Source of the DNA: Nitzschia sp. DOCU1
Lineage: Eukaryota > Bacillariophyta > Bacillariophyceae > Bacillariales > Bacillariaceae
DNA: 64,000 nt
Direction: 5' to 3'
Assembly: GCA_951394045.1 (NCBI GenBank)
Contig: OX595993.1
Span: 1,116,001-1,180,000 of the forward strand
Positions within the stretch are counted from its first letter, which is position 1; every line of letters begins with the position of its first letter. A program made the position numbers and the translations under genes. Below are positions 1 to 11,104 of the stretch, piece after piece. The notes beneath the pieces were generated by a model, which worked only from the letters and a program-made list of their open reading frames with translations, made no database searches and was not told the DNA's origin.

Positions 1-36
1 TCTCCGAGTCTAGCATCGGCGGGAGGTGGTGGTGCC

Positions 37-2923
37 ATGGATGCGTGGATGACTGAGAATACGGGAGAACCAGACGATTTAGAGCAAGCTCTTTTTGAAC
101 AGCGTTTGACGGAAGATATTTATGGAGTCGCAGTTCGGAAGATCAACCACAATGGCAAGAGCAACTTGAGATATGTCAAGTGCTCGTATGTGGACGCAAC
201 AGACCTAGAAGTCGATGCTCATGGATTCAGTTCCAGTCGTAGTATTTCCAGTCAGTCGCGAGCGTCTCGAGCCCGCTTACTGCGGTTCCGTGATCGGGGA
301 GTGATGGAACCTTCGGAAACACTCATGAAAGGCAAAAAGGTCAAAGTACTCACGTGGGGCAAGAAGAAGGAGGTGCATTTGCCATTAGAGCGCTTTGTCT
401 GTGTCCGAAAGGGCAAAACGACGGAACGAACTCGTCGGAACATTTGTCCGGCCTCGAGAATTGTCTCGTTGATTACGGATGATCCGAATTGTCCATCGTT
501 GGATATTGAGGCACCGACACGGTTGGATCGGGACAAGTTTGCCAAGGCATTTGCTCGGTTCTTGGCGGTTCCGCTGGAGGGAGGTGATGATGTTCGAAGT
601 ATTCGATCGGATATGACGCCACAGTCATTGAAAGGTGCGTGATTCATTCTATTCGTATAGCAGTATGTAACTCTGCGCACAAGTCAAGTTCTCACCTTTT
701 TACTTTACAGATCCACCTGGATCCACTTCATCGCATCATCAGCGTCACCAAGCCGTCTTTACGGCTCGGCAGTTGCCACCCGATCCCATGTCGGGTGCTA
801 ACTCTCACGTCACAAACAACTCCAATAGTCGGAAACACATTCCTCTACCCATGGTCACTGCTGACAACAACAACAACAAGAACTCATCGTCTCATTCGCG
901 CAAGGGACTTCCCTTTCCACAACCAAACAAGTTCTTTACCTCAGGCCGCATGGTGCCACAAGAACCCTTGGAAGCTTTGAACAATGCCTTGGACGCTCCG
1001 GACCCTCAAATCACTTCCTTGCCATCCACATATGACTCCAAGGACGTGACGACACCCATTGCAGTTACCTCCTCTCGAGAGCCATCGGCGGCAGAACATC
1101 GATCCCAGCCGGCAGCCACCGGTCTTAATGTACCCCACCAAAACGATGAAGAAGGTTCCGTTGTATCTTCTATTACGGGAGTTGGTTTCGATCAAGAATT
1201 AGTGGAAGAGTTGCACATGGCACTCACAGAACTACGAGCCGAGTTGGAGGAAAGTCGCGCGGAAGCAGCACGAGCTGTCAAGGTGGCAGAACAAGCCATT
1301 CAAAGTGCCGAAAATAGCAACTCCAAGGATTGGAATAGTACAGTAACGCACAAGGCAGCCGAAGCCGCTGCTCTAGCCCAAAAGCGATCCGCAGAAGCCT
1401 TGGCCAAGGCCCGCATGGCGGAAGAACGTTTGGATCAAGAAAGGAAAAAGGCTGCTATTTGGCGCAAACAGGCTGAAACCGCGGCAGAAGAAGCGGGTCA
1501 CTGGCAAACGCGAGCAGCAGTTGCCGAAGTGCAACGAGCGGCCATGGCAGAACATTTAGAGAGCGAACGGCAGCGCGCTTCCAAGGGTGTCGTTGCTAGT
1601 AGTACCATTTCGAATTCCAACACTGGTGAATCCGAGTTGGAGCGCTTGCGCTCAAGGCTGGCCGCCGAAAGTGCGACTCGACGAAGACTTTTGAACGAAG
1701 TTCAGGATTTGCGTGGTGCTATCCGAGTCTACTGCCGGCCAAAAGCCTCCAAAGGAACCTCTGCGGTGTCCACCCCATCTCAGGAAGTGCTCATGCTCCA
1801 CCGGGAACGTGCGTCGTTGAAGACGACGGAAAACGATTCCACTACTACCACTCCCTTGAGCTTTGAATTTGACGGCATTCTTGGCACAGACGCTTCACAG
1901 CGTGAAGTCTACGAAGAAATGGAAGCGGTATGTTTGAGTGCGTTGGATGGATACAATGTATGTCTCATGACGTATGGACAACAGGGTGCGGGCAAGACGT
2001 ACACAATGTTGGGCAAGGTGGAATATGGAACTGGGGGTGATGTCTCCATTTCTGATTATGGAATCCATCTCCAGGCAGCAAAGCAGTTCTTTTCGGTAAT
2101 GCATCATCGAAAGGACCGCTACAAGGAAGCCGTCACCTTTAACATTGTGGAAGTCAGCAACGAGCGCCTGGTGGACTTGTTGGTGGGAACGGACATTGGT
2201 GACTCTCAAGGACGCGTTGACGGGACTCGTAGCACGGGCAGCAAGTCGGGCCGTCGCAAGGGAGATGATGGCGCTTCGGCGTCGTGTTCCGAAAAGCCGA
2301 CGAGATTAGAAATCAAGACGAATCGCGACGGTGAAACGACTGTTCATGGGTTGCTTTCAGTGGATGTGACTTGTTTTGAAGACGTCATCAACATCTGGGA
2401 GCAATGTTTGAGCAAACGAAAGGAAAGGCTGGCCGAGCTAGGCGTCGACTTTGACGAGCACGAGACTAACTGCCATGTGATTGGTACCTTCAAGATTTTA
2501 TCCAAGAACATTGCAACTGGTGTCACCACAAAAGGCAGGATCCAATTTGTTGATCTCGCCGCCTCCAATGTCGTCCCTCGACGAATCACTGGTAAAAAGA
2601 CGGCTTCCAGCACACCCGAAGCTGTCATTGCTGGCATTGGCATTGGCCCTGATTGGAAATTCGCCAATCGATCCATGGCGACCTTGTCGGAAGTCATGTC
2701 CGCTCGTAGTCAATTCCAACGATCGGTACCTTATCGGAATGCGACCATTACGCATTTGCTGAGCGATAGTCTCGAGGCGGACACCAAGGTTGTCTTGGTG
2801 GCGTGCGTGTCGTCGGAATTGCGAGATTTGCAAGAGACGGCATGTACCCTCAAGTTTGCCCAGACAGTTCGCAAGGTGGTGGTGGGCAAGGCTACCAAGC
2901 ATACGAATGCCCATACAAACTAA
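37..2923 (+). CDS. Kinesin-14-like protein, C-terminal motor, N-terminal PH-like region
   Basis: Two exons, 37-634 and 711-2923, joined by a 76-bp GT-AG intron (AAAG|GTGCGT, TTTACAG|AT) that keeps frame; about 936 residues. The ATG at 37 has a good context (GCCATGG), but the frame is open to the window edge, so the gene may start outside. Residues about 26-185 look like a PH-type lipid-binding module (start IYGVAVRKINHNG). About 360-530 is Ala/Glu/Lys-rich coiled coil. The motor follows at about 534-925, introduced by GAIRVYCRP as in C-terminal-motor (minus-end) kinesins. The P-loop GQQGAGKTYTM (about 621) is intact. Switch I (family NxxSSRSH) reads as ETNCHVIG and switch II (family DLAGSE) as DLAASN, so ATP hydrolysis is doubtful. 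The late motor motif VPYRNATITHLLSDSL is present. The role as a microtubule-associated cargo linker is inferred. It is convergent with the next gene. Confidence 0.85.
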
Positions 2924-3107
2924 GAGTAATTCTTTGTGACAACAAATCATAGCAACTGTCTTTTTTGTGTACTATTAAACTGAATTCATTTTCTACGCCT
3001 AGCTACTAGCAAGTTGGGCCTCGAAGGAACAAAGTCAACGACACTTCTCTTATGTACTCGAGAGGAAATGTCATGTACGGTAACCTGAATCTCAATCCGA
3101 CAAACTT

Positions 3108-4346
3108 TTACATGGACCCATGTTGGTCTACATTATGAGCACCCCAACACGCTTTGGCTCGCCGGTAGAGTGTCTCCTCATCACTTTGGCTTGCCAACGA
3201 CGACGACGAGTTTTCGTTTCCTTGTCGTCGACGATGACGACGAGCAGCTTGCAAGGACGACAACAATGGAACAGTTACACCCACCGCTTGTAAATCACGT
3301 GCCAATTGAATCCCCGCCTCTGGATTTGTAATATTGACCCAAATCAATGCATGAGATGGATGTTGGGCTACAAAGTCTTGGACGACCTTGACATGTTCTT
3401 GCCAAAACTCTTGTAAAAATGCCTCATTGGGTCGGTACCCGCCGCCAATAGCCGCCGACGCCGGCCATCGTTTTGGATTTTGTGACTGCGCTTCATACAA
3501 TAATTGTTTGGTCAACATGTTGGCTGGTATTTTCGAGACAGAGGCAATCCAATCTTGTAGAGGACGTATATTGAAAATCCAAGTCGCATTGGGAGCATGT
3601 GCATGTAATTCTTCCAAGAAAAAGTGTTGCGGTAAAAAGATGCGAGGTCGATACCCCATGAAACCATCTCCTGCCACGGCCATTTCATCCGCTTTTGTTT
3701 TTCGTCGAGGTCCATTGAGTTCGGTATACACATCATAGTCGCCACATCCGTCCAAAATTGGTAGACCGTCTTGTAGATTGGAAATCATACAATCCGACAA
3801 GTATGCTTGACCAGGTTGTTGAGCATTTTGTTGTGGACCACAACAATACCAATGTTGTGAATAAAATCCCAAACAAGTAAAGTAGGCAAATAAACTCGAC
3901 GTCCCCGCTTTGGGTAATCCTACCACTAAAATGGGATTGTGAGTTGTTGTTGTGTTTCGAGGAAACCTCCAGACTTTTTTCTGAAAGTTCAATTCTGGAT
4001 TCCAAGTATCATTGGTTTTGATTGTTGTTCGAAACCAGTTGACAAACGTCTTGTTCCATGTCAAGTTGCCGTTCGTGGTCCAAATCAATTCTACCAAGAC
4101 GGTACCCAAAATCAAAATCAATAGGCCCAAGGTAATTCCTACACACACCAGCGTGCGATCTGAGAAAATGCCTGTAGCAGTACGGCGACGTACTTGTCGC
4201 TTTCGTCGTCGTCGTTGTGATTGTTGCGGTTGTTGCAGTGCCTTGTTGTCGTGGTCATTCGTGGCCGGTATCGTCGTTGTGAAAGGTGCACCAGTCGAAG
4301 TGGGCCGTCGCTGTCGGTGAGAGGAGGAGAGCGATGCCGAATTCAT
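3108..4346 (-). CDS. Type II membrane sulfotransferase
   Basis: A 412-residue single-exon protein. I start at the ATG at 4346 (CACCATGA context) rather than an in-frame ATG 18 codons upstream. An Arg/Lys-rich cytosolic tail (45-55) precedes one membrane anchor at about 65-88, then a lumenal domain. The PAPS 5'-phosphosulfate loop is seen as VVGLPKAGTSSLFAYF (about 142-157), and a 3'-phosphate-binding-like segment reads IFNIRPLQDWIASVSK. These are typical of Golgi sulfotransferases that move sulfate from PAPS to glycans or proteins. Acceptor unknown. It differs from the three sulfotransferases at 31-42 kb, which carry PKVGxTEW loops, so it belongs to another subfamily. It is divergent from NMD3 (about 640 bp between start codons) and convergent with the kinesin gene. 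Confidence 0.8.
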   Translation of the reverse strand: MNSASLSSSHRQRRPTSTGAPFTTTIPATNDHDNKALQQPQQSQRRRRKRQVRRRTATGIFSDRTLVCVGITLGLLILILGTVLVELIWTTNGNLTWNKTFVNWFRTTIKTNDTWNPELNFQKKVWRFPRNTTTTHNPILVVGLPKAGTSSLFAYFTCLGFYSQHWYCCGPQQNAQQPGQAYLSDCMISNLQDGLPILDGCGDYDVYTELNGPRRKTKADEMAVAGDGFMGYRPRIFLPQHFFLEELHAHAPNATWIFNIRPLQDWIASVSKIPANMLTKQLLYEAQSQNPKRWPASAAIGGGYRPNEAFLQEFWQEHVKVVQDFVAQHPSHALIWVNITNPEAGIQLARDLQAVGVTVPLLSSLQAARRHRRRQGNENSSSSLASQSDEETLYRRAKACWGAHNVDQHGSM

Positions 4347-4984
4347 GGTGAAGATTCGATTGTTTGTTGCGTACTGACGTCTCGAACAGCAGTGCAACAA
4401 AATGTCCTTTTTAGTTTCACTGCCGACGGGAACCAGCCATGGTCTCGTTCTTGCGAAACACTAAAGAAGCATCTCCTCGAGTCAGTCCTCCCTCCATCGC
4501 ACGGAACAATTATTATTCCTTCAAATCCGTTCTGCTTGCTGTCCTTCGTCTCCTTCTTTTTGTCTAGACTAGTACAGTACCGAGATTTATAAAGTGAAAT
4601 CAAAAGAGAGATCGAGAGTAGTGGCGGTACCATCGTCGTCGTCGAAGCAAAGAAATGCTTTCCATAGCTGCAATCTTGGGGAGTGCATTTGAGGGATGAT
4701 CCTTGTCCCTCTCTTCTGTCCTGCGTACATACGATGATGGGTGCGTGACTGCGCGTTCGTGGCTGTTCGATTTTGTTCGACGCCGTGAACATCTCCAACC
4801 GACGACGACGCCACAAAATCGCAAGATCCACCTTCCGACAAGGACACGACCCGAATCCTCACATCGACGAGAGGACACTTCAGAACCCCTTCCATAGTTT
4901 GTGTTCCTTGCATTATTGCTATTGAATCTCTCTCCCTCTCTCTCTCTCTCTCTTCATTTCTCTTCTATTGACTACAACACAATC
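4347..4984. other. Divergent intergenic region, sulfotransferase / NMD3
   Basis: This 638-bp stretch separates two start codons on opposite strands and must hold both promoters. The open frames in it overlap one another on both strands and resemble no family I know. The only clear structure is the CT tract next to NMD3. Confidence 0.5.
4928..4952 (+). repeat. (CT)n tract in NMD3 5' leader
   Basis: An almost pure CT dinucleotide tract of about 25 bp lies about 35 bp before the NMD3 ATG. It is probably in the 5' UTR or core promoter. No function can be read from it. Confidence 0.7.
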
Positions 4985-6721
4985 ATGGCTACTACTACTT
5001 CCACGGCTGTCAAGATTCCCTGTTGTCTTTGTGGAATTCCCATTCTTCCGAATTCCGCCAATCAATGTGGAGCGTGTTTGGCCCAACAATTCAATTTACA
5101 AGAACTCTTGCAACCCAAAGGAGGCGAACGCATCAGTATTTATCAATGCCGTCAATGTCGACGTTACTCGAGAAGTGAAACTGTCTTTGAGGCATGTCAG
5201 CCTGAATCACCACAATTACTGAGTATTTGTCTCAAGCACATTCCCGCTCTAGTGCATGGGACTGCCAAACAGTATTCCGCCAAATTACACGTGGCGGATG
5301 CCATTTGGGTATGGACGGAACCTCATTCCATGCGATTAAAGGTGAGAGTCACCATTCGCACCGAAATGGAAAATGTGCAAATGCAACAACGCGTCCTAGT
5401 GGAATTCCAAGTCCACTGGAAACAATGTCCCGATTGCAATCGTGAATTTACCAGCCGAACTTGGTTGGCCATTGTCCAATTGCGTCAAAAACGTGAACAA
5501 GGAGCGCCTCGGAAAGGATTGGCCGCATTAGAAATGGCGTTACGGCGTAATTCGGAAATTCGCAAACACGTTTTGCAAATTGATTCGTGTCGACATGGAT
5601 TGGATTTTTACTTTTTGAATTTGCCACAAGCCCAAATCTTTGCCAATTTTTTGGCACGTTTGGCAGCTATGCGCATCAAAACATCCCAAAAATTAGTGTC
5701 AACAGACAATCACAGCAATACCGCCCACGTCAAACATACCTTGACGGCCGATATGGTTCCACTCTGTCGCGATGATTTGATTTTGGTCGGAAAAACCTGT
5801 AAAGGTTTATTGGCGGGACGATTAGGTCTCGTGTTAAAGGTGACATCCAATATTAGTATTGTCGATGCGTCTCCCAAACGCAAAGATCAAATGGATACCA
5901 TGGATATTACGGCAGAATCGTACTACAAAACGGGAGGTGACAAGACGTTTGCAATTTTACAAACGGCCGAACGAATGATTCGATGGGTCGTCTTGGATGT
6001 CGAATTGCTCGGGCAACAAGAAAGTCAAGGCGAAACTAGCGACATCAAACATGCCAACAAGTATGCCATGGCCAATGTCCTTGTGGCACGTGAATCGGAC
6101 ATGGGACACAATGATTCGACCTATAGTTGTGTCACGCATTTGGGACGTTTGATTCAACCGGGTGATGTGGTATTGGGGTATGATCTCGAATCTGCGTCCG
6201 CGTCGTTATCACTTTCTACATCCTCGTTAGGCGTGGTCGATTTGGAACAAGTCGTACATTCCAATGTCGTCTTGCCAGACGTGGTCTTGGTGAAAAAAGT
6301 CACCTCGGCGGGAGCAGCGTCCGAAGAGGCCGCTGCTATGGACCAAGGCCATAATGACAATAATAATGAACCTGTATTGGAAGGCAAAAAGCGAGTCAGT
6401 AAACGCAAATTGCGTCGACGTAAAAAGCAAGATAAGAAACAACGTGAATTGGAAGAAACGGCAGCCCGAATGGGATTTTTGGAGGATACCATGGCAGAAG
6501 AACATGACGATGATGATGACGAGATGCTCGATGAAGACATGCAAGCCGATTTGGAGGCGGTAGAAAAAGAATTTGCCATTTATCAAGAGCAGCAGCAACA
6601 GCAGCAGCAAGATCAAGTGGACGATCAAGTGGCATTCGCCCAGGATGAAGATGTTGATCTTGGAGTGGACGGCGAAGCAGAACAAGAGGAGGAAGAAGAA
6701 GGAAATCGACCACAACTATAA
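4985..6721 (+). CDS. NMD3: 60S ribosomal export adaptor NMD3
   Basis: A 578-residue single-exon protein. The frame is open upstream, but the ATG at 4985 (ACAATCATGGCT) begins the family N-terminus. NMD3 binds nascent 60S subunits and links them to the exportin CRM1. The N-terminal zinc region shows Cys pairs: CCLCG and CGAC (about residues 14-35), CRQCRRY (about 60) and CPDCNREF (about 150). The central NMD3 fold follows, including the VHWKQCPDCNREFTSRTW segment. The C-terminus is basic (KRKLRRRKKQDKKQ), then acidic with a glutamine run, as expected for the shuttling tail carrying nuclear localisation and export signals. Length is normal for eukaryotic NMD3. It is convergent with PTAR1, with about 78 bp between stop codons. 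Confidence 0.93.
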   Translation: MATTTSTAVKIPCCLCGIPILPNSANQCGACLAQQFNLQELLQPKGGERISIYQCRQCRRYSRSETVFEACQPESPQLLSICLKHIPALVHGTAKQYSAKLHVADAIWVWTEPHSMRLKVRVTIRTEMENVQMQQRVLVEFQVHWKQCPDCNREFTSRTWLAIVQLRQKREQGAPRKGLAALEMALRRNSEIRKHVLQIDSCRHGLDFYFLNLPQAQIFANFLARLAAMRIKTSQKLVSTDNHSNTAHVKHTLTADMVPLCRDDLILVGKTCKGLLAGRLGLVLKVTSNISIVDASPKRKDQMDTMDITAESYYKTGGDKTFAILQTAERMIRWVVLDVELLGQQESQGETSDIKHANKYAMANVLVARESDMGHNDSTYSCVTHLGRLIQPGDVVLGYDLESASASLSLSTSSLGVVDLEQVVHSNVVLPDVVLVKKVTSAGAASEEAAAMDQGHNDNNNEPVLEGKKRVSKRKLRRRKKQDKKQRELEETAARMGFLEDTMAEEHDDDDDEMLDEDMQADLEAVEKEFAIYQEQQQQQQQDQVDDQVAFAQDEDVDLGVDGEAEQEEEEEGNRPQL

Positions 6722-6799
6722 TGGTACTTTAAGAGGCAGCGCTATGCTCCTCGTGAAAGATGACTATTGGTGGCTGCGACGTCAGTCGACAAGGAGCGA

Positions 6800-8225
6800 T
6801 CAAGTGCCTTGATGGATTTGCTGCTTTTCCTTTGGACTCGTTTGTGACAAAGTCCGGTGATGCGCGGAACCCCGTACCGGTGGGATAATATAGATAGAAA
6901 GCGTTTGCTTGCTTTTGGCGACTTTTTCCTCCGTCCACATGCAGTGGTGTATCTGAGAATGGCCTCTCAGGGCATTGTGGACCAGCTCTTTAACAATAAA
7001 TAGACCCCCATTGGTTGCAGTGCCGTCCTCATTCGCCATGGCGTCGCGCTCTTGTGAAAATGCTTCTTCTAGCCATGCCAAGAACGTCAAGGGGTGAACA
7101 GAAACAATTGCTGTGTTTGCGGCAGCATTTACGTCGCCGTTGGAATACTTCGCCGCAACCGATTCCACATCTAGCCGCGCCAACTTGTTAGCCTCTGCAT
7201 TCTTGGAATCGATAAGGATACGAACCACATTTCGCCGTAATATCCATAGACTTTCATGGGCGTCGTGGCTTTCAATCAAGAGTCGTACATCCGTCAAGAC
7301 TTTTGCCGCCATGTGCTCGACGGATCGTCCGCTCTGCTTGGCGAAAGCAGTTTCCAACCACAACTGCAACACTTGCGAGCCATAATGGACGGCAGAATGG
7401 TCACTGACATGGAACGGTAGCCATTTCGTAAGAATATCCTCCCATTCCGTTTTCAACAACTCGATTTTAATGTCAATCTCAGCAGTGGATGACGCCATGA
7501 ACGTCCATAAACAGTATCGTCGATGCGTCCACGCATAATAATTCTTGGGATATCGTTCCGCAACGTCTTTGCAAACCCTGATTTCTGCCTGAATAAGCTC
7601 AGCTATTGCTACATCGGTTTCACTGAATATTCGTTGAAATACATATTTTCGGTGTGCCCATGAAAATGGACTGTGTGCATAAAGAATACAGACACAATAG
7701 GTCAGATCCAAAACCCAATGACACTGACAGCTTTTTCGTGTGGAAGGGATTCACTTACGCTTTGGAATGCTGCGTCATGAGTAAATTCACAAAATCCAGC
7801 TCTTGCCGCCAAAACGACACCGACTTCTTGTCAGAAGAGTCCTGCTGAATAATCTGCAACAAGATCCGCCGCCGATCGGCCCACGCAGTGGCATGGTCCG
7901 GATTCACCAGCAAAAGGCAGGATAGAGTACTGTAAAAGGACCAGGGCAACTCCTCAGGGTCTTTCGAATTTTCCTTCTCTGTTTCCTGCAGTAGTTGCTT
8001 TCGTTGCCGCTTGTATTCTTGACGGATTTCACGTGTGATCCAAGGAAGACTCCGCGCATCCAAGCCCAAATACTTTCCCACCAATGACAAGGACTGATCG
8101 AGCGGCAAAATGGTATTTCCATCATTTTCATCTGATTCCATGCCAGATAAAATGGTGATTTCAAAACGAACCGGTTTCTCAGCCAGCAGGGCTGACAGCT
8201 TGGACGCCGCCGCCGACGATGCCAT
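6800..8225 (-). CDS. PTAR1: Protein prenyltransferase alpha subunit, PTAR1-type
   Basis: Two exons, 8225-7759 and 7670-6800. The 88-bp intron (GC|GTAAGTG, CACACAG|T) creates an Ala codon at the junction, giving QHSKAPFSWAHRK. About 445 residues. The ATG at 8225 is the first real start; the frame further upstream lacks ATG. Alpha-alpha repeats of protein prenyltransferase alpha subunits recur: NPDHATAWADRR, APFSWAHRKYV, YPKNYYAWTHRRY, ESLWILRRNV. The segment FHVSDHSAVHYGSQ closely resembles MHVSDHSGFHYRQ as I recall it from animal PTAR1, and is not typical of FNTA or RABGGTA. PTAR1 pairs with a geranylgeranyltransferase beta subunit (GGTase-III) to lipidate proteins such as the SNARE Ykt6. A cytosolic role is inferred from family. 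Confidence 0.85.
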
Positions 8226-8683
8226 GTCGCCCAGTGATGATTTGGATTGCCAGTCTTTCAAACGTGACTTCCTTGCCGTCTACTTTTTATGCAGATCAGA
8301 CCATTGAACGATCGTAGGTCTGGATTTCACTTTTGGCCAACCTACGCAGCAAAGATGATTCTCGTTCGTCGTCCTATTGAATAGATGGGACAAAGGCAAG
8401 GGATGATACCTCAGTCCATCGATCATAGCAGCGCGACAGTTCGGAGAGCCGTATGGTCCGCCGAGGGAGTCGTTTTTGAATCCATCCAGTCAATTTAGTA
8501 TAGTCGACTTAATCGAAGATCCAAGGCTTTTTTCTAAACTGAAATTTCATTTTGGTGACCCACCTTCCGCCGAACAGCCTGTGTCACTGACTGTCTGTGA
8601 CGTCAGGGACCCGGAACGAACTTAGTCCGAACGCGAAAGTTCCAACCACCGGAATTCTACCGGTACCGGTATTGGCGCGTGCG
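8226..8683. other. Intergenic, shared promoter region of PTAR1 and the transporter
   Basis: Divergent spacer. The only pattern is ACCGGT-type palindromes just before the hairpin (TACCGGTACCGGTA at 8659-8672). No frame resembling a gene. Confidence 0.5.
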
Positions 8684-8824
8684 TTGTTTGTTTGGGAGCG
8701 AGGCCACACCTTCCGGAAATGCGCGCGATAGCTCGTCTTTTATCCAAGTGGATTATTGCGCACAACACGAGTTATCGCGCGAGTCGTATTTCGGAAGGTG
8801 TGGTCTTGCTCCCAAGCGAAACAA
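8684..8824 (+). repeat. Long imperfect inverted repeat (hairpin) in transporter 5' leader
   Basis: Left arm 8684-8736 pairs with right arm 8767-8824 around a loop of about 30 nt (8737-8766). Matching blocks include CCACACCTTCC against GGAAGGTGTGG, GGGAGC against GCTCCC, and GCGCGATA against TATCGCGC, with a few mismatches and a small bulge. It ends about 80 bp before the first ATG of the amino-acid transporter, so it is likely transcribed or part of the promoter. It could be a small MITE, a precursor of small RNAs or a structured 5' UTR. Confidence 0.8.
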
Positions 8825-8906
8825 TTTATGGTACTTTCATGTCGTACTGGCGGAGGATTTGTTAAAAGCAAAACAGCCTCATCGCCCCGTCAGATCGGCA
8901 TTATGC

Positions 8907-11104
8907 ATGGGCAATGGTACGAAAGGGCTATCTCGTCCGAAAGAAGAAAGAATGAGGATGCTGTTTGGCAATGGATCGACAGAATCAGAGTCCTTGGTTG
9001 AGGACCCCACTTTAGTCGAACCCAGCACCACGGGTGCTGCTACTATTAGTACTTCTCCAGAACAAGAAGTACCCGCCGACGCAGTTCTTGCTCCCATCAT
9101 GAGCGCTGAGAAGGATGATGATGGGTCCCCACTTGCTTGCGAAGCCACCACAGAAGATGGCGATGCAAACGAAGCACCATGTGGCAATGAGAAGAACTAT
9201 AACGACTCCTTCGTAAATATCATGAATCTCACGAACAGTATCCAAGCCGACTTTACAGAGTTGAAGGGGGCCCTAGAGTCCATGCTGTCAGACGGAGCTG
9301 CTGATTGTGCCCCTGACGAACCCACCGAAGAGTTGGTTGCCATGGCCCCTGAGAAGGATGATGATGGATCGTCCGTTAATGTGTCGGCTCTAGAACCACA
9401 CTCGAAAGCAGCAAGTGGTGAGCTCGTCCATGGAGGTGAGACGACTCATGATGGAGAACAGACGGGTGACTCGTCTCCGTGCGCCGTTGATTCAGAGGAT
9501 AGTACGGAGTTTGAAGAGCTCAAGGATGCCCCACTACCAGGGATTGAGTCCCCCAGATCCTCCGTGTGCTCCTCGAGGAAGCGACGAGAGTCCTCGGCCG
9601 AATTCAGCATTGCAAATGCGCGCAGCAGTTTGCTTAGGAGAAGCTCCATTGTGCTCGATAGAACACTCCATCTAGCGGCTACCACCGTTACAGACCCTAA
9701 GTTGCTGGGAGCACTTTCTTGTTCCGCCATTGTGGTCAATTACATTTCAGCGGGCTACATTCTTTTGCCATATGGTAAGGACTACTACTACATGTGAGGA
9801 AGTGCTGATTATCGCAGGTTCATTCGTACTCACTTTTGGAAACCGGTGCTGCCTGCACGCCCACAGCTTTCTACCAGGCTGGTCTTATCTATGGATCAAT
9901 CCTTTTCGCTGCCGTTGCGCTACAGAGCTACATCACTTCCTTGTTTATCTTGGAAACGTGTGCCCGAGCTGAGAGCGGCAACTGGATCAGCTCTCGACAT
10001 GGAGGACTACCACAGGCATACTCCATGGCCATTCGAAACAATCAGTATGAACTTACTTCCCTGCAGCACAAGTTCCTCGGCAAAAAATGGACCAAGTTCT
10101 TTCTTGGCACTATGGCGTGTGACTTGTACAGCATCACATGGGTAGTAACTGCGGTATTTGGAAAGGCACTTGCCGCCGCTTTACCTATGAATGGAATTCG
10201 GGACGATTACAAGATGTGGGTTGGTGTCTTCATGGTAATTACCGTGCCGCTCTCTTGTACCAATATCGTGGATCAAGTACTACTGCAGTTCATTTTCCTT
10301 GGAGGTAGACTTGTGATGGTGGTCTTGATGATTGGAACGGTTGTCGCCGCGTTGGGTTCCGGCGGTGAGCACTTCGACGTCGACATGGATACCGTGGAGC
10401 ATGCTCCTTTGATCAACCTCAATCACACCATCACGATTATTCAAACCGCCATCTTTGCAACTGCATTCCAATTTTCGGTTCCTTCCATGGCCGGCATATC
10501 GTCGAACAAGAAGTCTATGACAAGCATCTTTCAGCGAGCAGTCAGTTTTGTTTACGCAAGCAACTGTCTGCTGGCCGTTTTGATGGCTGCTTACTTTGGC
10601 AGCGCTACCAATCCAAGCAGTAATCTCAATTGGGAGGGCTACCATGCGGGTACCAAGGGTTGGTCAAATTTTGTCTCGGGATATGTAGTTCTCTTTGCCG
10701 CCCTAGACGGCCTCGCTGTCTTTCCCTTAATGTGCTCGACGTTGGGAGGGATTTTGTTCTCTGGCCTTTTTGGAGAGGAGACACACTTGACGGAACAAAG
10801 TTTGAAAGTCCAAATATTATTTCGGGTGATTGCTTCATTGCCCCAGTGTCTCGGTGCCCTTTACGTTGACGACTTGGGGGTGTTGGCTACATTTGGTGGT
10901 ATATTCACGCTATTGTCCTATTCAGCGGCACCATCCATGCTCTATATTGCATCTGGCAAATCGATGCAGGAAAGTGGTCTCCCCGAGCGAACGTCTTATT
11001 CTTCAAAATTCTTTTCACACCACTGGGTTGCCTACGGGTTGCTGGTGCTCACCGCCCTGGTATTAGTAGGCGTGGTAGTTGATGCGAGCATGCGAAAGTC
11101 TTAA
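8907..11104 (+). CDS. Vesicular/vacuolar amino-acid transporter (AAAP / SLC32-like)
   Basis: Two exons, 8907-9774 and 9867-11104. The 92-bp intron (TATG|GTAAGG, CCACAG|CT) joins the hallmark LPYAFYQAG of the amino acid/auxin permease family; a nearer AG at 9816 gives the wrong frame. About 701 residues. ATG 8907 is the first in frame; the frame is open upstream but has only a GTG, so a further 5' exon is possible. Residues 1-about 265 are acidic, Ser/Thr-rich and probably cytosolic, with EKDDDGS appearing twice, as in SLC32/AVT transporters. Membrane segments start with CSAIVVNYISAGYILL; about ten helices follow, ending in LLVLTALVLVGVVV. Proton-coupled or antiport movement of neutral amino acids across the vacuole or vesicle membrane is the family role. 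Substrate unknown. Confidence 0.85.

Noticed and set aside
9775..9817. 43-bp intron option in the amino-acid transporter
   Set aside because: It gives the wrong reading frame for the permease; the 92-bp intron ending at 9866 restores LPYAFYQAG.
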